A stretch of 21,351 nt of DNA, from positions 1-21,351 of the forward strand of contig CAYMRB010000134.1 of assembly GCA_964392615.1 (NCBI GenBank), in the 5' to 3' direction. The position numbers were made by a program, and so were the translations under genes. The notes under the pieces are model-generated. The model saw only the letters and a program-made list of their open reading frames with translations. It ran no database searches and was not told the DNA's origin. Shown piece after piece: positions 14,210 to 21,295 of this stretch. The DNA comes from CAYMRB01 sp964392615 (lineage in GTDB: Bacteria; Planctomycetota; UBA8108). Numbering within the stretch: position 1 is the stretch's first letter; each line of letters opens with the position of its first letter.

Positions 14210-14983
14210 CTACGAACGAGCATCCGGGGCGCTGACGCTGTCGCGAACTCGTAGGTACGCGGCGAGGATCTTGCCGTAGTCGGGCGCCAGGCTCTCGGCC
14301 TCGTCGTCTCCCAGCTCTCGCCACTCTCCGCGCGGCAGATCCGCCAACTGCACGCCGCCGACGCGCAGCCGGCACAGCTCGAGCACCTCGTGCCCGATTG
14401 CGAGGAACATGCGGCGCACCTGGCGCTTGCGGCCCTCGTGAATGACCAGCGTCACCGCGGTTCGCTTGCCGCGTGGCTCGACCGCTGCGATCGAAGCCGG
14501 CGCGGTTCGTTGTCCGTCGATGCGGATGCCAGCCTCCAGCCGCTCGAGCGACGCGCGGGTCGGCCGACCGGCAACGACGGCGCGGTACTCCTTGTCCAGC
14601 TCGAAGCTCGGATGCGTGACGCAGTGGTTCAGGTCGCCGAGGTTCGTCAGGAGAAGAAGCCCCTCGGTGTCCTGGTCGAGGCGCCCGACGGGAAGCACGC
14701 CGTGCTGGCGCAGGCTCGTTGACAGCAGATCGGTGACGGTCAGCCGATCGTGTGTGTCGTGAGTGCTCGTGATGATGCCGCCCGGCTTGTGGAACGCGAT
14801 CGTCAGCGGTTCCGGAAGCCGCGCGATCTCGCCGTTGACGGTCACGACGTCACCGGGCTTGACGCTCGTGCCGAGACTCGACAGCAGCTTGCCGTTCACG
14901 TGGACGCGTCCGGCCTGAACGAGTAGCTCGGCGCGGCGGCGCGAGATCTGGCCGCAGTTCGCGATGTATCTGTGCAGTCGCAT
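14210..14983 (-). CDS. RsuA/RluB-family rRNA pseudouridine synthase
   Basis: From ATG 14983 this is a 257-residue cytoplasmic enzyme that isomerises a uridine in ribosomal RNA. Residues 1-48 are an S4 RNA-binding domain (MRLHRYIANCGQISRRRAELLVQAGRVHVNG). The catalytic domain begins IAFHKPGGIITS (62-73) and contains GRLDQDTEGLLLLTN, with the catalytic Asp at residue 103, and later the family motif EGRKRQVRRMF. The length and S4 domain fit RsuA, RluB, RluE or RluF; which uridine it modifies cannot be told from sequence alone. The frame is open to 15265, but the added residues are basic and lack similarity, so the start is placed just before the S4 domain. It is divergent from the propeller gene at 15291. 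Confidence 0.93.
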   Translation of the reverse strand: MRLHRYIANCGQISRRRAELLVQAGRVHVNGKLLSSLGTSVKPGDVVTVNGEIARLPEPLTIAFHKPGGIITSTHDTHDRLTVTDLLSTSLRQHGVLPVGRLDQDTEGLLLLTNLGDLNHCVTHPSFELDKEYRAVVAGRPTRASLERLEAGIRIDGQRTAPASIAAVEPRGKRTAVTLVIHEGRKRQVRRMFLAIGHEVLELCRLRVGGVQLADLPRGEWRELGDDEAESLAPDYGKILAAYLRVRDSVSAPDARS

Positions 14984-15290
14984 GGGTTGCCCCAGAAGGT
15001 ATCGAGGCTCGCCCGAAAAGGCAATTCGGCGCGACCGAGAACCTCTCGACCACGCCTCGAGGTGTCCGGGGGATGCCATCCCGAACGGTCGTTTCCGGAC
15101 AGCTCGCCTTCTCATCACGAAAGCGGCTCGTTCGCGCTGCTTCGCGGCCGTCGCAACTCGTTGAGCTGTCGTGACCTCGTGTTTCATGCGTCGGCGGAGT
15201 GGGGATTGGCCACCGCGTTGCTCTATGTCCCGTCGCCTGTCTTTCGACCTCGCCCGCCGCTTCACGAAGAGAAATCAGGAGAGAGATTCG
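14984..15290. other. Divergent intergenic region with promoters for both sides
   Basis: This 307-base region holds a sigma-54-type promoter candidate for the plus-strand gene (15206-15222). On the minus strand it holds a weak sigma-70-like pair before the pseudouridine synthase (TTGCCT and TACCTT, spacing 17, just upstream of 14983). It also contains a small dyad, GGGAT-GCC-ATCCC at 15070-15082, and a GTCCGG/CCGGAC pair (15064-15069, 15095-15100). These lie at a distance where sigma-54 activators often bind. No gene is seen. Confidence 0.5.
15206..15222 (+). promoter_or_regulatory. Candidate sigma-54 (-24/-12) promoter
   Basis: TTGGC (15206-15210), seven bases, then TTGCT (15218-15222) reproduces the YTGGC-N7-TTGCW pattern with the exact GG-to-GC spacing of 12 that sigma-54 promoters require. 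The A/C preference just after TGGC is not kept. Initiation would fall near 15233, giving a leader of about 58 bases before ATG 15291. The window encodes the matching sigma factor, rpoN. Confidence 0.5.
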
Positions 15291-16649
15291 ATGCGCCTCA
15301 GAACAACGTGCGCCGGGGTGGTGTTCGCCGCGGCTCTTGCCGCGCTCGTGTGTCGGGATGCGGTGGCCGATCTCGACGGTCGGTTCTACGTGGCCGACTC
15401 GACGCGTGACGTCGTGCTGTGTTTCCAGGATCGCGATGGCGACGGAGTCTGGACTCCGGGTGGCACCGACACGGTCGTGACCTCGCTCGACGACTCGAGC
15501 GGCGTGATCGAGCCGTCGATCATCTCGCACCTGGCGTTTGACGGCGAGCAGCTGGTCGTGCTCGACGGCGGCCGCAACGACACGGTACTTCTCGGCAACG
15601 ACGTCAACGGTGACGGCGATGTGAACGACGAGGGCGAGGGGACGGTGTTCTACAGCTCGCAGGGCGCTGTATCGCTGTCGACGCCCAATGCGATCGTGCT
15701 GTCGATCGACGGTCGTTGGTACATCACGGACGATGGCTCGCGCGCTCGTCGCATCATCTGCCTCCAGGACCTGAACGGTGATGGCGACGCCTTGGACGAC
15801 GGGGAAGCGACCATCGTCCTCGGTCCGGATGCCGACGGCAACGCGCCGATTCAGGATCCGGAGTCGCTCGCCGCTGCGCCGGACGGCTCGCTCTATGTCG
15901 GCAGCAGCAGCGAGGGCCTCGTCTACCGCTTGGTCGATATCGACCGCGACGGTCGGTTCTTCTCGCCCGGCGAGCTCGCGGTGTTCGCGCGCTTCCCGGA
16001 AGAGGTCGACCTCGATGCGCTCGAGGTCGGCGACGACGGCGCACTGTGGATCGCCGACGAGGACTCGGCTGACGTCTACCGAGCGCGCGACGGTGACGGC
16101 GACGGCGCCGCGTTGAGCGAAGGCGAGTTAGCGCTGTACATCGACGCGTCGCAGTTCGACGGGTTGTCGGACCTCAACGACATGGACTTGCTCCCCGGCG
16201 ACGGGCTGCTGCTGATCGACGGCAGCTCCGACTCGGTTTTCATCGCGCGCGATGTCGACGGCAACGGATCGATCGGCGAGGGTGAGCTCGTGCGCTGGCT
16301 CGACGGTGGCGAGTTTCTGTCGACTCCGTCCGCGATCGTCTACGTGCCAGCCGACCCTGGGCCGGTCGATCCGCTGGAAGGCAGCGAGTTCGTGCGTGGA
16401 GATGCGAACGGCGACCAGGTCGTCGACGTGGCCGACGCGGTCGTGACGCTTGACTACCTCTTCGCCGGTGGAGCGTTGGAGGCATGCCTCGACTCGGCGG
16501 ACTCCGATGACAGCGGCGATGTCGACATCACCGATCCGATCGTCACGCTGCTCTGGCTCTTTTCGGAGGGGCCGCCCTTGCCCGCCCCGTTTCCCGATGC
16601 GGGAGCGGATCCGACCCCAGACGACCTCTGTCCGGCGCCCGCCGCGTAA
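15291..16649 (+). CDS. Secreted Ca-loop beta-propeller with dockerin-like C-terminus
   Basis: From ATG 15291, with AGGAGAG about nine bases upstream, the protein is 452 residues. Residues 1-26 are a signal peptide (MRLRTTCAGVVFAAALAALV, cleavage near VA-DL). The body carries six DxDGDG-type acidic loops at 47, 104, 160, 216, 267 and 321, spaced 51-57 residues apart. Four of them continue to a GE pair about six residues on. Each repeat also has a strand of the GxLYVxD kind, as in NHL/SMP-30-like propellers, which suggests six blades with one calcium site each. The C-terminus (368-446) has two further acidic loops, DANGDQVVDVAD (371-382) and DSDDSGDVDITD (404-415), each followed by a helix ending in LF. 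This duplicated EF-hand-like unit resembles type I dockerins in planctomycete secreted proteins. The ligand and any cohesin-like partner are unknown. Confidence 0.88.
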   Translation: MRLRTTCAGVVFAAALAALVCRDAVADLDGRFYVADSTRDVVLCFQDRDGDGVWTPGGTDTVVTSLDDSSGVIEPSIISHLAFDGEQLVVLDGGRNDTVLLGNDVNGDGDVNDEGEGTVFYSSQGAVSLSTPNAIVLSIDGRWYITDDGSRARRIICLQDLNGDGDALDDGEATIVLGPDADGNAPIQDPESLAAAPDGSLYVGSSSEGLVYRLVDIDRDGRFFSPGELAVFARFPEEVDLDALEVGDDGALWIADEDSADVYRARDGDGDGAALSEGELALYIDASQFDGLSDLNDMDLLPGDGLLLIDGSSDSVFIARDVDGNGSIGEGELVRWLDGGEFLSTPSAIVYVPADPGPVDPLEGSEFVRGDANGDQVVDVADAVVTLDYLFAGGALEACLDSADSDDSGDVDITDPIVTLLWLFSEGPPLPAPFPDAGADPTPDDLCPAPAA

Positions 16650-16667
16650 CCAGAACCACGCGCGGTA

Positions 16668-16689
16668 GCAGCCCGTCTCAAGGGGCTGC
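16668..16689. repeat. Hairpin sharing its stem with the downstream terminator
   Basis: GCAGCCC (16668-16674) pairs with GGGCTGC (16683-16689) around an 8-base loop, 18 bases after the propeller stop codon. It is followed by AAAGAAG rather than T-residues. Its stem sequence recurs at 16839-16866. Confidence 0.6.
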
Positions 16690-16838
16690 AAAGAAGTGAA
16701 GAGGAAGACGCTTTCGGGGAGTCCCGCCACGGTATCCCCTCGCGACACTTGACGCTCACAGCCTGAACCGAACCCCACACACTTTCCGTCCTACCTCCAC
16801 ATCCCCACGTCTGCCCTTGTCGCTCCCCGGAAGCAGCA

Positions 16839-16872
16839 GCAGCCCGTTGATTCGTCAACGGGCTGCCTTTTC
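16839..16872 (+). terminator. Probable intrinsic terminator, TTCG loop
   Basis: A perfect 12-bp stem (GCAGCCCGTTGA at 16839-16850 with 16855-16866) closes on TTCG and is followed by CTTTTC. The T-run faces the plus strand. This fits the end of the transcript from 15291, though 190 bases past its stop. The minus-strand side lacks a T-run, so it is a poor terminator for rpoN. Confidence 0.6.
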
Positions 16873-16936
16873 AACGGCTGTTGTCCGTCCGGTCGCGGCC
16901 GACCGTCGCGGCCCGTCCTTCAGAAGAAGCTCGAGA

Positions 16937-18346
16937 TCAGTACGATCGTCGCAGCCGGGAGGAGGGGATGCCCTCCTGCTCGCGGTACTTCGTCACGGTG
17001 CGACGCGCGATCTGCAGGCCGCGCTCGTTCAGCTCCTTCGCGATGGCCGTGTCGCTCAGCGGCTTGCGCTTGTCCTCGTTCTCCACGATCTCGCTGATGA
17101 GGCGATAGACGTTGCGGCGCGACTCGACTTCGCCCTTCTCGTTGCCGACGCCGCCGGTGAAGAAGTAGCGCATCTCGAAGAGGCCGTACGGCGTCAGGAC
17201 GTGCTTGCCCTTGATTGCGCGGCTGATCGTCGAGATATGCACACCGACCAGATCGGCGATCGTCTGCATCTTCATCGCCTTGAGACGCTCCGGACCGTGG
17301 AGCATGAACTCGCGCTGGTAGTCGACCATCGCGACGGCGATGTCGTGGATCGTGCGCTGGCGCTGCTGGATCGCCTGGATCAGCCACTGGGCGGAGTCGA
17401 TCTTCTTGCGGAGGAAACCGGAAACTTCACGGTTTCCACGCGATTCCTTCAGCGCTGTCTTGCACGAATCGCTCACCTGGAGTTGCGGAACGGTCTGGTT
17501 GTCGACACGCACGATCAACTCGCCGTCGATCTCTTCCACGACGACGTCGGGTCGCACGTAGATCGTATTCGTCGACTCCAGGCGACCACCGGGAAACGGA
17601 TCGAGAGAGCTTATGATCTCGACGGCTTCCTTGATCTCCTCGATGCTCTTGCCGAGGTCCTTCGCGATCTTCGGAATCTTGTTCATACCGAGATCTTGAA
17701 GGTGATTTCGGATGATTTCCGTTTCTACCGGGTATTCCTGGATGTCCCGGTCGAGTTGGAGCAGGAGGCAGTCCTGAAGATCCTGCGCGGCGATTCCCGC
17801 CGGGTCGAGATCTCGAACCGCTTCCATCGCGGCATCGAAGTCCTCGGCAGTGGTCTCACCCTCCAGGCTGTCGAACAGCTCCTCGGGCGGGCACGTCAGG
17901 TAGCCGCGGTGATCCAGGCTGTTGATGATCGTTTCGCCGAGATCCTGAATCCCGCGCTCCACATCGTTGAGGTGCAGCTGCTGGGTGAGGACATCCTTGA
18001 GGCCCGGCGGCTTGTCCGCCGTGTTCTGAAGGGCCTCGTACTTCGAATCGACGTCGGACGACGATCGCCGACGCGGTGCGGTGTCGTGCACCGCGTACGG
18101 CTGATTCTGGAAGAACTCGACCTTGTCGAACGACTCGTTCGGCGTCGTGACTGCCGACGCTGGTTCCGGGGTCGAGCGCGGCTCGCTGGTCGTCTCTACG
18201 AGCTCGAGCGCCGGATTCTCGGAGAACTCTTTCTGAATTCTCTGTTCCAGATCCAGAGTCGGCAGCAGCAGGATGTCCATCGACAGGATCATCTGCGGCG
18301 CCAGGATCTGCTGCTGCTGAAGTGACTGGCTGAGTTCGAGCTTCAT
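16937..18346 (-). CDS. rpoN: RNA polymerase sigma-54 factor RpoN
   Basis: Sigma-54 directs RNA polymerase to -24/-12 promoters and needs an ATP-using activator to open them. This 469-residue product starts at ATG 18346 with GAGGGAAG directly upstream. Region I is intact: MKLELSQSLQQQQILAPQMILSMDILLLPTLDLEQRI, then FSENPALE. A short acidic, Ser/Pro-rich region II follows (about 52-110), then the core-binding domain. The helix-turn-helix lies around LVGVHISTISRAIKGKHV, and YGLFEMRYFFTGG follows. The RpoN box is ARRTVTKYRE at 447-456, the signature contacting the -24 element. It is preceded on the same strand by the three partner-switching genes, 202 bases away with a weak terminator between. 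It is not next to hpf or ptsN, its usual neighbours in proteobacteria. Confidence 0.97.
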   Translation of the reverse strand: MKLELSQSLQQQQILAPQMILSMDILLLPTLDLEQRIQKEFSENPALELVETTSEPRSTPEPASAVTTPNESFDKVEFFQNQPYAVHDTAPRRRSSSDVDSKYEALQNTADKPPGLKDVLTQQLHLNDVERGIQDLGETIINSLDHRGYLTCPPEELFDSLEGETTAEDFDAAMEAVRDLDPAGIAAQDLQDCLLLQLDRDIQEYPVETEIIRNHLQDLGMNKIPKIAKDLGKSIEEIKEAVEIISSLDPFPGGRLESTNTIYVRPDVVVEEIDGELIVRVDNQTVPQLQVSDSCKTALKESRGNREVSGFLRKKIDSAQWLIQAIQQRQRTIHDIAVAMVDYQREFMLHGPERLKAMKMQTIADLVGVHISTISRAIKGKHVLTPYGLFEMRYFFTGGVGNEKGEVESRRNVYRLISEIVENEDKRKPLSDTAIAKELNERGLQIARRTVTKYREQEGIPSSRLRRSY

Positions 18347-18548
18347 CTTCCCTCTCGTCTCGCCCCCGGGAAGCCCACGCCCCGAACTCGGTCTGTCTTG
18401 AACTGCTTTCCCGTACTCCTCCCGTCACTGCCAGCAACGGTCGGATCGACTCTGCGCCGTGCGGCCCAACGCTCGGCGGCAGAGAAGGGTAGGATGGTCC
18501 GAAAAGAGCGTCAAGTCGCTCTGTGCGCGCTGCGTTCGACGCAGGTGC
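18347..18548. other. Spacer between the STAS gene and rpoN
   Basis: This 202-base minus-strand leader of rpoN contains a weak terminator for the STAS gene (18502-18522). No good -10/-35 or -24/-12 pair was found for rpoN itself. Read-through from the partner-switching genes is possible. Confidence 0.45.
18502..18522 (-). terminator. Weak intrinsic terminator after the STAS gene
   Basis: On the minus strand AGAGCG (18522-18517) pairs with CGCTCT (18510-18505) around ACTTGA, followed by TTTC. It lies 27 bases after the STAS stop codon. The 6-bp stem and short T-run suggest partial termination only. Confidence 0.42.
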
Positions 18549-18920
18549 TCAGAACGCCGACTCCCTTTCCTCCTGCGCGAAGTACTCCTTGGCCTGAACC
18601 ATGCTATTGACGACGGGGAAGATCTGGTACACGCCCAGGAGCTCGAAGATCTCTTTCACTTCGAGGGAGGGCTGTACGAGAACGATGTTCCCGCCGTTGT
18701 CCTGGCAGGTTCCGACGGCGCCGATGAACACGCCGGCGCCGGCGCTCGAGATGTACCCCAGTCCGCGGATGTCGACGACGAACTGGTAGCAGTCCTGTGC
18801 GAAGTACTTCTCGAAGACGGCGTCGAGTTTCTCGAAGTTGTGCGCGTCCGCGTAGCCCTCGAGCTCGAAGTAGACAATGCCGTCTCGCTTCTCTTCGCGG
18901 TTGATCTTGAGTCCGGTCAT
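18549..18920 (-). CDS. STAS-domain anti-sigma factor antagonist (RsbV/SpoIIAA-like)
   Basis: This 123-residue cytoplasmic protein is a single STAS domain, the anti-anti-sigma partner of RsbW-type kinases. Strands IVYFELEGYADAHNFEKL (15-32) and YQFVVDIRGLGYISSAGAGVFI (45-66) are typical. Alignment with B. subtilis SpoIIAA (FMDSSGLGV, phospho-Ser58) places Ser59 at the phospho-acceptor site, while the preceding Asp is replaced by Ser58. The unphosphorylated form would bind the kinase and release its target. The C-terminus (VKEIFELLGVYQIFPVVNSMVQA) matches the closing helix and strand. ATG 18920 has AGGAGG twelve bases upstream, a long spacing. It lies 39 bases after the RsbW-like gene and is almost certainly in one operon with it. 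Confidence 0.93.
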   Translation of the reverse strand: MTGLKINREEKRDGIVYFELEGYADAHNFEKLDAVFEKYFAQDCYQFVVDIRGLGYISSAGAGVFIGAVGTCQDNGGNIVLVQPSLEVKEIFELLGVYQIFPVVNSMVQAKEYFAQEERESAF

Positions 18921-18959
18921 GACAGTCCGTGTCCTCCTCTCGTCCGGTCCGTTCTTCGC

Positions 18960-19370
18960 TCAGGTCTTGGGGACCGTCAGCCTCAGATAGTTCGTGTTGC
19001 CGACGCGCCGGTAGTCGATTTCGTCAGCCATCACCTTGATCAGGTACAGGCCGAATCCGCGCTTGGACCGACATTTGTCACTCGGTTCGTAGGTGATCTG
19101 TGCCGTCGGGTCGAACTCTGCACCATCGTCGGTGATCTCGGCCGCGACGCTGTCCGAGTTGAAGCGGATCGAAATCCCGATCGGCCTCGCCTGGTCGCGG
19201 TCCGAGTGCTCGAGGATGTTGGCAGTCGCCTCGTCAACGGCGATCACGAGCCGCGAGAGCGTCGGTCCATACAGACCGTTCTCGTGGCAAACGTCTCGGA
19301 TCTGCTCGCGGAGGTCCGCCAGCTCCGACGCGTCCGTGAACATAAGGCTTGTTTCCTGAATCGTGCTCAT
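18960..19370 (-). CDS. Anti-sigma regulatory kinase (RsbW/SpoIIAB-like, GHKL ATPase)
   Basis: This 136-residue protein is a stand-alone histidine-kinase-like ATPase domain, the serine kinase at the centre of partner switching. The N box AVDEATANILEH (44-55) supplies Glu47 and Asn51. The G1 box is ITDDGAEFD (79-87), and the G2 box is RGFGLYLIKVM (104-114). It would phosphorylate the STAS protein encoded just downstream and, when free, hold a sigma factor or other regulator. The short length matches RsbW/SpoIIAB and excludes a sensor kinase. No sigma-70-family gene accompanies it here. Upstream, 229 bases separate it from the phosphatase gene, so it may have its own weak promoter (GATAGT about 23 bases before the ATG). 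Confidence 0.92.
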   Translation of the reverse strand: MSTIQETSLMFTDASELADLREQIRDVCHENGLYGPTLSRLVIAVDEATANILEHSDRDQARPIGISIRFNSDSVAAEITDDGAEFDPTAQITYEPSDKCRSKRGFGLYLIKVMADEIDYRRVGNTNYLRLTVPKT

Positions 19371-19599
19371 GGCGTCCGTCGGGGAAGACTATCACGGGGC
19401 ATCGGAGCCGTCGAACGCGTGCGGGTGCGTGCTCTCCGTCCTCGCGGTGAAGACGTCGCAAGAATGGTAAGCGCGGAGCTTTAGGGAGAGGGCCAGAGTC
19501 CCGTGGCGACGGAACTCGCTGGCGTTCGGCGGCAGCCTGCTCATCCGATAAGACACGACGCGCTCGTCCATGAGGCGTCCCTTCGAGTCGTTCGCCTAA
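19371..19599. other. Spacer between the phosphatase and kinase genes
   Basis: A 229-base gap with no gene. On the minus strand a modest TCGACG/GATAGT pair (spacing 15) lies close to the kinase ATG. No clear terminator for the phosphatase gene was seen. Confidence 0.35.
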
Positions 19600-21243
19600 C
19601 TATCTACCTCGTAGCACCAGCAGCGTGATGTCGTCCGACTGCTCGGCGCCCGCACTGTGTCGGTGCACGTCATCGAGGATTGCGTCGACGATCGCCCGCG
19701 CCGAGCGGTCGTGGTTCGCCTTGACCAGCGCGTCGAGCTTGGCGTCGCCCCAGTCCTCGCCGTCGACGTTCTTCGCTTCGACGATACCGTCGCTGTAGAG
19801 AACTAGCACGTCGCCTGTGTGAAGCGTCAGGCGCTGCGTCTCGAGCTGCGAGCGAAACAGGCTGCCCTGCTTGTCGAGGCCGATCGCGATACCCTTCGGG
19901 TGGATCCGAACGATCTTGTTGTGACGGCGGCTGTACAGGACCGGAGCGTTGTGGCCTGCTCGGGAGAGTCGGACCTCTCGCGTCCGTACGTCGACGATCA
20001 TGTAGACCGTCGTTACGAACATGCCCGGGTTCATGTCCGCCGACAGGCACGAGTTGACCTCGTGCAGCGTCTCGGCCGGCGAGAGGCAGTCGCGCGACGC
20101 AAGCCGCAAGAGGCTGCGCGTCATCGTCATCACCAGCGATCCGGGAACACCCTTACCGGAAACATCGGCGACCACGAGGCCCCAATGCTGTTCGTCGATC
20201 TGGATGAAATCGTAGTAGTCGCCGCCGACCTCCTTGGCTGACTCGTAGAACGACGCGAGGTCGAATCCGGGCAGCTCCGGGTCCTTCGAGGGCAGCAGGC
20301 GGCTCTGGATGCGAGTCGCGACGTTCAGCTCGTGCTCCAGCGCCTTCTGGGCGATCTTCGCTTGCTGGGCGGTGTGGAGGTTGGTGGTCATCGAGTTGAA
20401 CGTTCGCGCGAGCTCGCCAAGCTCGTCGCTCGAGTCGACCTTCGACTGGTGTTCGAGGTTGCCGTGGCTGACGTGCTTCATGTCCTTGACGAGGACCCGA
20501 ATCGGCCGCGTCAGGAAGCTCGCGAGGAAGAACGAGATGAGCGTCGCCACGAGGCACGAGGCGATCAGCACGTTGCGCATCGCGCGGCCGAGTTCGGCGC
20601 GGGAACGCTGGATTTGCTCGGCAGACAGCTGGACTTCGACCCGGCCGATACTCTCCGATTCGTGCTCGATCTCGTGCGAGAAGGCCCGTACCGCGTGCCC
20701 GTCGACGAGGAACTCCGTCAGGAACACGCCTCGTTGGGTCGCGTACGCGTCGTACAGGGGTTTCGGCAGGGAGCGGCGCTGCACTTCCGACTCGGAGCTG
20801 CCTCTGCGGGCGGTGGCGAGAATCTGCCTCGATTCGTCGAGGAGGACGATGTCGCGAATCCGCCTGGCGTCCTCCGGGCTGCCGCCCAGGCGCGTCGCGT
20901 TCAGGCCGACGTAGTTCTGCAGCAGCTCCGCCAGCCGATCGCGATGCTCGCTCTGGATCACCCATTCGGGGTCGATCAGCGAGACGACCGACGTGACGGC
21001 CGTAACGCCCTGCTCGTTGACCTCGCTTTCGAGGTGCCCGCCGGCCTCGTCCAGCGCCGTCAGCGCCTGCCAGGACATCGCCAGGACGACGAGAACGGCG
21101 ATGAACACGGCGAATTTCAGCGCGATCGGAATCTGCAGGCGGACCGAAACAGGCCTTCGAGACGACGTCGTCGACCGACTCGTCTCAACATCCGAAGAGC
21201 GACTCCGGCGACGCGAAGGCAGGCCTCGGGAGGGACGCGCCAA
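19600..21243 (-). CDS. Membrane HAMP-PP2C (SpoIIE/RsbU-type) serine phosphatase
   Basis: This 547-residue protein is the input phosphatase of the partner-switching circuit. A basic, Ser/Arg-rich N-terminus (1-36) precedes membrane helix 1 (about 42-60). A sensor region (61-222) follows, probably extracytoplasmic, and then helix 2 (224-244, LIASCLVATLISFFLASFL). A HAMP linker (245-297, TRPIRVLVKDMKHVSHGNLE) is followed by a short coiled coil (AQQAKIAQKALEHELNVATRIQ). The SpoIIE-type PP2C domain (about 320-545) has metal-binding Asp in GGDYYD (Asp342), VADVSGKG (Asp360), YSDG (Asp485) and EQSDD (Asp537/538). The start is TTG at 21243: an in-frame TAG lies two codons upstream, no ATG exists before helix 1, and AGGAG lies eight bases before the TTG. 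It probably dephosphorylates the STAS protein in response to a signal sensed by residues 61-222. Confidence 0.94.
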   Translation of the reverse strand: MARPSRGLPSRRRSRSSDVETSRSTTSSRRPVSVRLQIPIALKFAVFIAVLVVLAMSWQALTALDEAGGHLESEVNEQGVTAVTSVVSLIDPEWVIQSEHRDRLAELLQNYVGLNATRLGGSPEDARRIRDIVLLDESRQILATARRGSSESEVQRRSLPKPLYDAYATQRGVFLTEFLVDGHAVRAFSHEIEHESESIGRVEVQLSAEQIQRSRAELGRAMRNVLIASCLVATLISFFLASFLTRPIRVLVKDMKHVSHGNLEHQSKVDSSDELGELARTFNSMTTNLHTAQQAKIAQKALEHELNVATRIQSRLLPSKDPELPGFDLASFYESAKEVGGDYYDFIQIDEQHWGLVVADVSGKGVPGSLVMTMTRSLLRLASRDCLSPAETLHEVNSCLSADMNPGMFVTTVYMIVDVRTREVRLSRAGHNAPVLYSRRHNKIVRIHPKGIAIGLDKQGSLFRSQLETQRLTLHTGDVLVLYSDGIVEAKNVDGEDWGDAKLDALVKANHDRSARAIVDAILDDVHRHSAGAEQSDDITLLVLRGR

Positions 21244-21283
21244 AACCTATTCTCCTGACAGCGGGGGACATACGCCGACACGG

Positions 21284-21295
21284 AGAGTATACCGG
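21284..21295 (-). promoter_or_regulatory. Candidate -10 region of the RsbU-like gene
   Basis: On the minus strand TATACT (21291-21286) matches the -10 consensus at 5 of 6 bases, inside CCGGTATACTCT. It lies 42 bases before the TTG start at 21243. No good -35 hexamer is seen at 16-18 bases upstream. The same 12-base context precedes ileS. Confidence 0.42.

Larger units (their letters stand above)
16650..16936. other. Convergent intergenic region before the rpoN stop codon
   Basis: This 287-base region between the propeller gene and the end of rpoN carries two hairpins built on the same AGCAGCCCGT sequence (16667 onward and 16838 onward). Between them lies C-rich, G-poor plus-strand sequence without a credible reading frame. 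Confidence 0.5.
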
